Positions 51,200 through 63,194 of a DNA stretch of 64,000 nucleotides are shown here, one piece after another. The position numbers and the translations under genes are program-made. The notes under the pieces were generated by a model. The model worked only from the letters and a program-made list of their open reading frames with translations, was not told where the DNA came from and made no database searches. Position 1 is the stretch's first letter. Each line of letters begins with the position of its first letter. This stretch comes from Mixophyes australis (Eukaryota; Chordata; Amphibia; Anura; Limnodynastidae), in NCBI GenBank assembly GCA_036250195.1, contig JAVHZZ010000062.1:606856-670855 (forward strand), read 5' to 3'.

Positions 51200-54100
51200 G
51201 CCCACAATTATCAACTTTCTAAGTCTTTCTGAGCACGAGAAATCGCGAAATATAGTCATTTCTTCATTGCCGTCCAAAAACAACGCTTTTTTTGCATTTC
51301 TGTCTCACTTTCTCTTGTAAACAATGATTTACATCAATCCTTTTACATAATTCTTGTTTCTCATGACATTTCTAACATTGCCCACAATTATCAACTTTCT
51401 AAGTCTTTCTGAGCAGGAGAAATCGCAAAACATAGTCATTTCTTCATTGCCGTCCAAAAACAACGCTTTTTTGCATTCCTGTCTCACTTTCTCTTAGAAA
51501 CAATGATTTACATCAATCCTTTTACATAATTCTTGTTTCTCATGACATTTCTAACATTGCCCACAATTATCAACTTTCTAAGTATTTCTGAGCAGGAGAA
51601 ATCGCAAAACATAGTCATTTCTTCATTGCCGTCCAAAAACAACGCTTTTTTGCATTCCTGTCTCACTTTCTCTTAGAAACAATGATTTACATCAATCCTT
51701 TTACATAATTCTTGTTTCTCATGACATTTCTAACATTGCCCACAATTATCAACTTTCTAAGTCTTTCTGAGCAGGAGAAATCGCAAAACATAGTCATTTC
51801 TTCATTGCCGTCCAAAAACAACGCTTTTTTGCATTCCTGTCTCACTTTCTCTTAGAAACAATGATTTACATCAATCCTTTTACATAATTCTTATTTCTCA
51901 TGACATTTCTAACATTGCCCACAATTATCAACTTTCTAAGTCTTTCTGAGCACGAGAAATTGCAAAACATAGTCATTTCTTCATTGCCGTACAAAAACAA
52001 CGCTTTTTTGCATTCCTGTCTCACTTTCTCTTGTAAACAATGATTTACATCAATCCTTTTACATAATTCTTGTTTCTCATGACATTTCTAACATTGCCCA
52101 CAATTATCAACTTTCTAAGTCTTTCTGAGCACGAGAAATCGCGAAATATAGTCATTTCTTCATTGCCGTCCAAAAACAACGCTTTTTTGCATTTCTGTCT
52201 CACTTTCTCTTGTAAACAATGATTTACATCAATCCTTTTACATAATTCTTGTTTCTCATGACATTTCTAACATTGCCCACAATTATCAACTTTCTAAGTC
52301 TTTCTGAGCAGGAGAAATCGCAAAACATAGTCATTTCTTCATTGCCGTCCAAAAACAACGCTTTTTTGCATTCCTGTCTCACTTTCTCTTAGAAACAATG
52401 ATTTACATCAATCCTTTTACATAATTCTTGTTTCTTATGACATTTCTAACATTGCCCACAATTATCAACTTTCTAAGTCTTTCTGAGCACGAGAAATCGC
52501 GAAATATAGTCATTTCTTCATTGCCGTCCAAAAACAACGCTTTTTTGCATTTCTGTCTCACTTTCTCTTGTAAACAATGATTTACATCAATCCTTTTACA
52601 TAATTCTTGTTTCTCATGACATTTCTAACATTGCCCACAATTATCAACTTTCTAAGTCTTTCTGAGCAGGAGAAATCGCAAAACATAGTCATTTCTTCAT
52701 TGCCGTCCAAAAACAACGCTTTTTTGCATTCCTGTCTCACTTTCTCTTAGAAACAATGATTTACATCAATCCTTTTACATAATTCTTGTTTCTCATGACA
52801 TTTCTAACATTGCCCACAATTATCAACTTTCTAAGTCTTTCTGAGCAGGAGAAATCGCAAAACATAGTCATTTCTTCATTGCCGTCCAAAAACAACGCTT
52901 TTTTGCATTCCTGTCTCACTTTCTCTTAGAAACAATAATTTACATCAATCCTTTTACATAATTCTTGTTTCTCATGACATTTCTAACATTGCCCACAATT
53001 ATCAACTTTCTAAGTCTTTCTGAGCAGGAGAAATCGCAAAACATAGTCATTTCTTCATTGCCGTCCAAAAACAACGCTTTTTTGCATTCCTGTCTCACTT
53101 TCTCTTAGAAACAATGATTTACATCAATCCTTTTACATAATTCTTGTTTCTCATGACATTTCTAACATTGCCCACAATTATCAACTTTCTAAGTCTTTCT
53201 GAGCAGGAGAAATCGCAAAACATAGTCATTTCTTCATTGCCGTCCAAAAACAACGCTTTTTTGCATTCCTGTCTCACTTTCTCTTAGAAACAATGATTTA
53301 CATCAATCCTTTTACATAATTCTTGTTTCTCATGACATTTCTAACATTGCCCACAATTATCAACTTTCTAAGTCTTTCTGAGCACGAGAAATCGCGAAAT
53401 ATAGTCATTTCTTCATTGCCGTCCAAAAACAACGCTTTTTTGCATTTCTGTCTCACTTTCTCTTGTAAACAATGATTTACATCAATCCTTTTACATAATT
53501 CTTGTTTCTCATGACATTTCTAACATTGCCCACAATTATCAACTTTCTAAGTCTTTCTGAGCAGGAGAAATCGCAAAACATAGTCATTTCTTCATTGCCG
53601 TCCAAAAACAACGCTTTTTTGCATTCCTGTCTCACTTTCTCTTAGAAACAATGATTTACATCAATCCTTTTACATAATTCTTGTTTCTCATGACATTTCT
53701 AACATTGCCCACAATTATCAACTTTCTAAGTCTTTCTGAGCAGGAGAAATCGCAAAACATAGTCATTTCTTCATTGCCGTCCAAAAACAACGCTTTTTTG
53801 CATTCCTGTCTCACTTTCTCTTAGAAACAATGATTTACATCAATCCTTTTACATAATTCTTGTTTCTCATGACATTTCTAACATTGCCCACAATTATCAA
53901 CTTTCTAAGTCTTTCTGAGCACGAGAAATTGCAAAACATAGTCATTTCTTCATTGCCGTCCAAAAACAACGCTTTTTTGCATTTCTGTCTCACTTTCTCT
54001 TGTAAACAATGATCTACATCAATCCTTTTACATAATTCTTGTTTCTCATGACATTTCTAACATTGCCCACAATTATCAACTTTCTAAGTCTTTCTGAGCA

Positions 54101-55317
54101 GGAGAAATCGCAAAACATAGTCATTTCTTCATTGCCGTCCAAAAACAACGCTTTTTTGCATTCCTGTCTCACTTTCTCTTAGAAACAATGATTTACATCA
54201 ATCCTTTTACATAATTCTTGTTTCTCATGACATTTCTAACATTGCCCACAATTATCAACTTTCTAAGTCTTTCTGAGCACGAGAAATTGCAAAACATAGT
54301 CATTTCTTCATTGCCGTACAAAAACAACGCTTTTTTGCATTCCTGTCTCACTTTCTCTTGTAAACAATGATTTACATCAATCCTTTTACATAATTCTTGT
54401 TTCTCATGACATTTCTAACATTGCCCACAATTATCAACTTTCTAAGTCTTTCTGAGCACGAGAAATTGCAAAACATAGTCATTTCTTCATTGCCGTCCAA
54501 AAACAACGCTTTTTTGCATTCCTGTCTCACTTTCTCTTAGAAACAATGATTTACATCAATCCTTTTACATAATTCTTGTTTCTCATGACATTTCTAACAT
54601 TGCCCACAATTATCAACTTTCTAAGTCTTTCTGAGCAGGAGAAATCGCAAAACATAGTCATTTCTTCATTGCCGTCCAAAAACAACGCTTTTTTGCATTC
54701 CTGTCTCACTTTCTCTTAGAAACAATGATTTACATCAATCCTTTTACATAATTCTTGTTTCTCATGACATTTCTAACATTGCCCACAATTATCAACTTTC
54801 TAAGTCTTTCTGAGCACGAGAAATCGCGAAATATAGTCATTTCTTCATTGCCGTCCAAAAACAACGCTTTTTTGCATTTCTGTCTCACTTTCTCTTGTAA
54901 ACAATGATTTACATCAATCCTTTTACATAATTCTTGTTTCTCATGACATTTCTAACATTGCCCACAATTATCAACTTTCTAAGTCTTTCTGAGCAGGAGA
55001 AATCGCAAAACATAGTCATTTCTTCATTGCCGTCCAAAAACAACGCTTTTTTGCATTCCTGTCTCACTTTCTCTTAGAAACAATGATTTACATCAATCCT
55101 TTTACATAATTCTTGTTTCTCATGACATTTCTAACATTGCCCACAATTATCAACTTTCTAAGTCTTTCTGAGCAGGAGAAATCGCAAAACATAGTCATTT
55201 CTTCATTGCCGTCCAAAAACAACGCTTTTTTGCATTCCTGTCTCACTTTCTCTTAGAAACAATGATTTACATCAATCCTTTTACATAATTCTTGTTTCTC
55301 ATGACATTTCTAACATT
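51200..55317. repeat. Right-family 23-monomer HOR unit (4118 bp)
   Basis: The order is C7-A-N-O-F-C-M-C-A-P-A-A-C-A-A-G-A-F-E-A-C-A-A. It is the simplest complete right-family unit, and I use it as the reference. It is the only unit in this domain with a P monomer, which also marks the chimeric HORs further left. The next C7 begins exactly 23 x 179 + 1 bases downstream. Confidence 0.88.
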
Positions 55318-58300
55318 GCCCACAATTATCAACTTTCTAAGTCTTTCTGAGCACGAGAAATCGCGAAATATAGTCATTTCTTCATTGCCGTCCAAAAACA
55401 ACGCTTTTTTTGCATTTCTGTCTCACTTTCTCTTGTAAACAATGATTTACATCAATCCTTTTACATAATTCTTGTTTCTCATGACATTTCTAACATTGCC
55501 CACAATTATCAACTTTCTAAGTCTTTCTGAGCAGGAGAAATCGCAAAACATAGTCATTTCTTCATTGCCGTCCAAAAACAACGCTTTTTTGCATTCCTGT
55601 CTCACTTTCTCTTAGAAACAATGATTTACATCAATCCTTTTACATAATTCTTGTTTCTCATGACATTTCTAACATTGCCCACAATTATCAACTTTCTAAG
55701 TATTTCTGAGCAGGAGAAATCGCAAAACATAGTCATTTCTTCATTGCCGTCCAAAAACAACGCTTTTTTGCATTCCTGTCTCACTTTCTCTTAGAAACAA
55801 TGATTTACATCAATCCTTTTACATAATTCTTGTTTCTCATGACATTTCTAACATTGCCCACAATTATCAACTTTCTAAGTCTTTCTGAGCAGGAGAAATC
55901 GCAAAACATAGTCATTTCTTCATTGCCGTCCAAAAACAACGCTTTTTTGCATTCCTGTCTCACTTTCTCTTAGAAACAATGATTTACATCAATCCTTTTA
56001 CATAATTCTTATTTCTCATGACATTTCTAACATTGCCCACAATTATCAACTTTCTAAGTCTTTCTGAGCACGAGAAATTGCAAAACATAGTCATTTCTTC
56101 ATTGCCGTACAAAAACAACGCTTTTTTGCATTCCTGTCTCACTTTCTCTTGTAAACAATGATTTACATCAATCCTTTTACATAATTCTTGTTTCTCATGA
56201 CATTTCTAACATTGCCCACAATTATCAACTTTCTAAGTCTTTCTGAGCACGAGAAATCGCGAAATATAGTCATTTCTTCATTGCCGTCCAAAAACAACGC
56301 TTTTTTGCATTTCTGTCTCACTTTCTCTTGTAAACAATGATTTACATCAATCCTTTTACATAATTCTTGTTTCTCATGACATTTCTAACATTGCCCACAA
56401 TTATCAACTTTCTAAGTCTTTCTGAGCAGGAGAAATCGCAAAACATAGTCATTTCTTCATTGCCGTCCAAAAACAACGCTTTTTTGCATTCCTGTCTCAC
56501 TTTCTCTTAGAAACAATGATTTACATCAATCCATTTACATAATTCTTGTTTCTTATGACATTTCTAACATTGCCCACAATTATCAACTTTCTAAGTCTTT
56601 CTGAGCACGAGAAATCGCGAAATATAGTCATTTCTTCATTGCCGTCCAAAAACAACGCTTTTTTGCATTTCTGTCTCACTTTCTCTTGTAAACAATGATT
56701 TACATCAATCCTTTTACATAATTCTTGTTTCTCATGACATTTCTAACATTGCCCACAATTATCAACTTTCTAAGTCTTTCTGAGCAGGAGAAATCGCAAA
56801 ACATAGTCATTTCTTCATTGCCGTCCAAAAACAACGCTTTTTTGCATTCCTGTCTCACTTTCTCTTAGAAACAATGATTTACATCAATCCTTTTACATAA
56901 TTCTTGTTTCTCATGACATTTCTAACATTGCCCACAATTATCAACTTTCTAAGTCTTTCTGAGCAGGAGAAATCGCAAAACATAGTCATTTCTTCATTGC
57001 CGTCCAAAAACAACGCTTTTTTGCATTCCTGTCTCACTTTCTCTTAGAAACAATGATTTACATCAATCCTTTTACATAATTCTTGTTTCTCATGACATTT
57101 CTAACATTGCCCACAATTATCAACTTTCTAAGTCTTTCTGAGCAGGAGAAATCGCAAAACATAGTCATTTCTTCATTGCCGTCCAAAAACAACGCTTTTT
57201 TGCATTCCTGTCTCACTTTCTCTTAGAAACAATGATTTACATCAATCCTTTTACATAATTCTTGTTTCTCATGACATTTCTAACATTGCCCACAATTATC
57301 AACTTTCTAAGTCTTTCTGAGCAGGAGAAATCGCAAAACATAGTCATTTCTTCATTGCCGTCCAAAAACAACGCTTTTTTGCATTCCTGTCTCACTTTCT
57401 CTTAGAAACAATGATTTACATCAATCCTTTTACATAATTCTTGTTTCTCATGACATTTCTAACATTGCCCACAATTATCAACTTTCTAAGTCTTTCTGAG
57501 CACGAGAAATCGCGAAATATAGTCATTTCTTCATTGCCGTCCAAAAACAACGCTTTTTTGCATTTCTGTCTCACTTTCTCTTGTAAACAATGATTTACAT
57601 CAATCCTTTTACATAATTCTTGTTTCTCATGACATTTCTAACATTGCCCACAATTATCAACTTTCTAAGTCTTTCTGAGCACGAGAAATCGCGAAATATA
57701 GTCATTTCTTCATTGCCGTCCAAAAACAACGCTTTTTTGCATTTCTGTCTCACTTTCTCTTGTAAACAATGATTTACATCAATCCTTTTACATAATTCTT
57801 GTTTCTCATGACATTTCTAACATTGCCCACAATTATCAACTTTCTAAGTCTTTCTGAGCAGGAGAAATCGCAAAACATAGTCATTTCTTCATTGCCGTCC
57901 AAAAACAACGCTTTTTTGCATTCCTGTCTCACTTTCTCTTAGAAACAATGATTTACATCAATCCTTTTACATAATTCTTGTTTCTCATGACATTTCTAAC
58001 ATTGCCCACAATTATCAACTTTCTAAGTCTTTCTGAGCAGGAGAAATCGCAAAACATAGTCATTTCTTCATTGCCGTCCAAAAACAACGCTTTTTTGCAT
58101 TCCTGTCTCACTTTCTCTTAGAAACAATGATTTACATCAATCCTTTTACATAATTCTTGTTTCTCATGACATTTCTAACATTGCCCACAATTATCAACTT
58201 TCTAAGTCTTTCTGAGCACGAGAAATCGCGAAATATAGTCATTTCTTCATTGCCGTCCAAAAACAACGCTTTTTTGCATTTCTGTCTCACTTTCTCTTGT

Positions 58301-58719
58301 AAACAATGATTTACATCAATCCTTTTACATAATTCTTGTTTCTCATGACATTTCTAACATTGCCCACAATTATCAACTTTCTAAGTCTTTCTGAGCACGA
58401 GAAATCGCGAAATATAGTCATTTCTTCATTGCCGTCCAAAAACAACGCTTTTTTGCATTTCTGTCTCACTTTCTCTTGTAAACAATGATTTACATCAATC
58501 CTTTTACATAATTCTTGTTTCTCATGACATTTCTAACATTGCCCACAATTATCAACTTTCTAAGTCTTTCTGAGCAGGAGAAATCGCAAAACATAGTCAT
58601 TTCTTCATTGCCGTCCAAAAACAACGCTTTTTTGCATTCCTGTCTCACTTTCTCTTAGAAACAATGATTTACATCAATCCTTTTACATAATTCTTGTTTC
58701 TTATGACATTTCTAACATT

Positions 58720-58898
58720 GCCCACAATTATCAACTTTCTAAGTCTTTCTGAGCACGAGAAATCGCGAAATATAGTCATTTCTTCATTGCCGTCCAAAAA
58801 CAACGCTTTTTTGCATTCCTGTCTCACTTTCTCTTAGAAACAATGATTTACATCAATCCTTTTACATAATTCTTGTTTCTCATGACATTTCTAACATT
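58720..58898. repeat. C/A hybrid monomer after M
   Basis: It has C-type 37, 48 and 52 with A-type 99 and 117-118. The counterpart in the 42-monomer block is C followed by four A monomers. Here it is this hybrid followed by two, so an exchange between C and the second A, removing two monomers, would explain it. Confidence 0.82.
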
Positions 58899-61800
58899 GC
58901 CCACAATTATCAACTTTCTAAGTCTTTCTGAGCAGGAGAAATCGCAAAACATAGTCATTTCTTCATTGCCGTCCAAAAACAACGCTTTTTTGCATTCCTG
59001 TCTCACTTTCTCTTAGAAACAATGATTTACATCAATCCTTTTACATAATTCTTGTTTCTCATGACATTTCTAACATTGCCCACAATTATCAACTTTCTAA
59101 GTCTTTCTGAGCAGGAGAAATCGCAAAACATAGTCATTTCTTCATTGCCGTCCAAAAACAACGCTTTTTTGCATTCCTGTCTCACTTTCTCTTAGAAACA
59201 ATGATTTACATCAATCCTTTTACATAATTCTTGTTTCTCATGACATTTCTAACATTGCCCACAATTATCAACTTTCTAAGTCTTTCTGAGCACGAGAAAT
59301 CGCGAAATATAGTCATTTCTTCATTGCCGTCCAAAAACAACGCTTTTTTGCATTTCTGTCTCACTTTCTCTTGTAAACAATGATTTACATCAATCCTTTT
59401 ACATAATTCTTGTTTCTCATGACATTTCTAACATTGCCCACAATTATCAACTTTCTAAGTCTTTCTGAGCAGGAGAAATCGCAAAACATAGTCATTTCTT
59501 CATTGCCGTCCAAAAACAACGCTTTTTTGCATTCCTGTCTCACTTTCTCTTAGAAACAATGATTTACATCAATCCTTTTACATAATTCTTGTTTCTCATG
59601 ACATTTCTAACATTGCCCACAATTATCAACTTTCTAAGTCTTTCTGAGCAGGAGAAATCGCAAAACATAGTCATTTCTTCATTGCCGTCCAAAAACAACG
59701 CTTTTTTGCATTCCTGTCTCACTTTCTCTTAGAAACAATGATTTACATCAATCCTTTTACATAATTCTTGTTTCTCATGACATTTCTAACATTGCCCACA
59801 ATTATGAACTTTCTAAGTCTTTCTGAGCACGAGAAATTGCAAAACATAGTCATTTCTTCATTGCCGTCCAAAAACAACGCTTTTTTGCATTTCTGTCTCA
59901 CTTTCTCTTGTAAACAATGATCTACATCAATCCTTTTACATAATTCTTGTTTCTCATGACATTTCTAACATTGCCCACAATTATCAACTTTCTAAGTCTT
60001 TCTGAGCAGGAGAAATCGCAAAACATAGTCATTTCTTCATTGCCGTCCAAAAACAACGCTTTTTTGCATTCCTGTCTCACTTTCTCTTAGAAACAATGAT
60101 TTACATCAATCCTTTTACATAATTCTTGTTTCTCATGACATTTCTAACATTGCCCACAATTATCAACTTTCTAAGTCTTTCTGAGCACGAGAAATTGCAA
60201 AACATAGTCATTTCTTCATTGCCGTACAAAAACAACGCTTTTTTGCATTCCTGTCTCACTTTCTCTTGTAAACAATGATTTACATCAATCCTTTTACATA
60301 ATTCTTGTTTCTCATGACATTTCTAACATTGCCCACAATTATCAACTTTCTAAGTCTTTCTGAGCACGAGAAATCGCGAAATATAGTCATTTCTTCATTG
60401 CCGTCCAAAAACAACGCTTTTTTGCATTTCTGTCTCACTTTCTCTTGTAAACAATGATTTACATCAATCCTTTTACATAATTCTTGTTTCTCATGACATT
60501 TCTAACATTGCCCACAATTATCAACTTTCTAAGTCTTTCTGAGCAGGAGAAATCGCAAAACATAGTCATTTCTTCATTGCCGTCCAAAAACAACGCTTTT
60601 TTGCATTCCTGTCTCACTTTCTCTTAGAAACAATGATTTACATCAATCCTTTTACATAATTCTTGTTTCTTATGACATTTCTAACATTGCCCACAATTAT
60701 CAACTTTCTAAGTCTTTCTGAGCACGAGAAATCGCGAAATATAGTCATTTCTTCATTGCCGTCCAAAAACAACGCTTTTTTGCATTTCTGTCTCACTTTC
60801 TCTTGTAAACAATGATTTACATCAATCCTTTTACATAATTCTTGTTTCTCATGACATTTCTAACATTGCCCACAATTATCAACTTTCTAAGTCTTTCTGA
60901 GCAGGAGAAATCGCAAAACATAGTCATTTCTTCATTGCCGTCCAAAAACAACGCTTTTTTGCATTCCTGTCTCACTTTCTCTTAGAAACAATGATTTACA
61001 TCAATCCTTTTACATAATTCTTGTTTCTCATGACATTTCTAACATTGCCCACAATTATCAACTTTCTAAGTCTTTCTGAGCAGGAGAAATCGCAAAACAT
61101 AGTCATTTCTTCATTGCCGTCCAAAAACAACGCTTTTTTGCATTCCTGTCTCACTTTCTCTTAGAAACAATGATTTACATCAATCCTTTTACATAATTCT
61201 TGTTTCTCATGACATTTCTAACATTGCCCACAATTATCAACTTTCTAAGTCTTTCTGAGCACGAGAAATCGCGAAATATAGTCATTTCTTCATTGCCGTC
61301 CAAAAACAACGCTTTTTTGCATTTCTGTCTCACTTTCTCTTGTAAACAATGATTTACATCAATCCTTTTACATAATTCTTGTTTCTCATGACATTTCTAA
61401 CATTGCCCACAATTATCAACTTTCTAAGTCTTTCTGAGCAGGAGAAATCGCAAAACATAGTCATTTCTTCATTGCCGTCCAAAAACAACGCTTTTTTGCA
61501 TTCCTGTCTCACTTTCTCTTAGAAACAATGATTTACATCAATCCTTTTACATAATTCTTGTTTCTCATGACATTTCTAACATTGCCCACAATTATCAACT
61601 TTCTAAGTCTTTCTGAGCAGGAGAAATCGCAAAACATAGTCATTTCTTCATTGCCGTCCAAAAACAACGCTTTTTTGCATTCCTGTCTCACTTTCTCTTA
61701 GAAACAATGATTTACATCAATCCTTTTACATAATTCTTGTTTCTCATGACATTTCTAACATTGCCCACAATTATCAACTTTCTAAGTCTTTCTGAGCACG

Positions 61801-62657
61801 AGAAATTGCAAAACATAGTCATTTCTTCATTGCCGTCCAAAAACAACGCTTTTTTGCATTTCTGTCTCACTTTCTCTTGTAAACAATGATCTACATCAAT
61901 CCTTTTACATAATTCTTGTTTCTCATGACATTTCTAACATTGCCCACAATTATCAACTTTCTAAGTCTTTCTGAGCAGGAGAAATCGCAAAACATAGTCA
62001 TTTCTTCATTGCCGTCCAAAAACAACGCTTTTTTGCATTCCTGTCTCACTTTCTCTTAGAAACAATGATTTACATCAATCCTTTTACATAATTCTTGTTT
62101 CTCATGACATTTCTAACATTGCCCACAATTATCAACTTTCTAAGTCTTTCTGAGCACGAGAAATTGCAAAACATAGTCATTTCTTCATTGCCGTACAAAA
62201 ACAACGCTTTTTTGCATTCCTGTCTCACTTTCTCTTGTAAACAATGATTTACATCAATCCTTTTACATAATTCTTGTTTCTCATGACATTTCTAACATTG
62301 CCCACAATTATCAACTTTCTAAGTCTTTCTGAGCACGAGAAATTGCAAAACATAGTCATTTCTTCATTGCCGTCCAAAAACAACGCTTTTTTGCATTCCT
62401 GTCTCACTTTCTCTTAGAAACAATGATTTACATCAATCCTTTTACATAATTCTTGTTTCTCATGACATTTCTAACATTGCCCACAATTATCAACTTTCTA
62501 AGTCTTTCTGAGCAGGAGAAATCGCAAAACATAGTCATTTCTTCATTGCCGTCCAAAAACAACGCTTTTTTGCATTCCTGTCTCACTTTCTCTTAGAAAC
62601 AATGATTTACATCAATCCTTTTACATAATTCTTGTTTCTCATGACATTTCTAACATT

Positions 62658-62836
62658 GCCCACAATTATCAACTTTCTAAGTCTTTCTGAGCACGAGAAA
62701 TCGCGAAATATAGTCATTTCTTCATTGCCGTCCAAAAACAACGCTTTTTTGCATTCCTGTCTCACTTTCTCTTAGAAACAATGATTTACATCAATCCTTT
62801 TACATAATTCTTGTTTCTCATGACATTTCTAACATT
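62658..62836. repeat. C/A hybrid monomer near the end of the 44-mer
   Basis: It has C-type 37, 48 and 52 with A-type 99 and 117-118. It stands in the slot of the last C of the unit with two A monomers after it, as in units with a normal C. The monomer number is therefore unchanged, which fits gene conversion of the 3' half, or a loss offset by a gain. Confidence 0.78.
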
Positions 62837-63194
62837 GCCCACAATTATCAACTTTCTAAGTCTTTCTGAGCAGGAGAAATCGCAAAACATAGTCATTTCT
62901 TCATTGCCGTCCAAAAACAACGCTTTTTTGCATTCCTGTCTCACTTTCTCTTAGAAACAATGATTTACATCAATCCTTTTACATAATTCTTGTTTCTCAT
63001 GACATTTCTAACATTGCCCACAATTATCAACTTTCTAAGTCTTTCTGAGCAGGAGAAATCGCAAAACATAGTCATTTCTTCATTGCCGTCCAAAAACAAC
63101 GCTTTTTTGCATTCCTGTCTCACTTTCTCTTAGAAACAATGATTTACATCAATCCTTTTACATAATTCTTGTTTCTCATGACATTTCTAACATT

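Larger units (their letters stand above)
55318..63194. repeat. Right-family block, 44 monomers (7877 bp)
   Basis: The order is C7-A-N-O-F-C-M-C-A-A-A-A-C-C-A-A-C-C-M-C/A-A-A-C-A-A-G-A-F-C-M-C-A-A-C-A-A-G-A-F-E-A-C/A-A-A. It parallels the 42-monomer block at 33833, with four added and two removed monomers in the middle. The shared rare markers are A141 in the first M (56533) and G13 in the first G (59806). Confidence 0.86.

Noticed and set aside
21123..63194. Blocks 21123-28999 and 55318-63194 are both 7877 bp (44 monomers)
   Set aside because: Their class orders are different, so the equal length is a coincidence of gains and losses.
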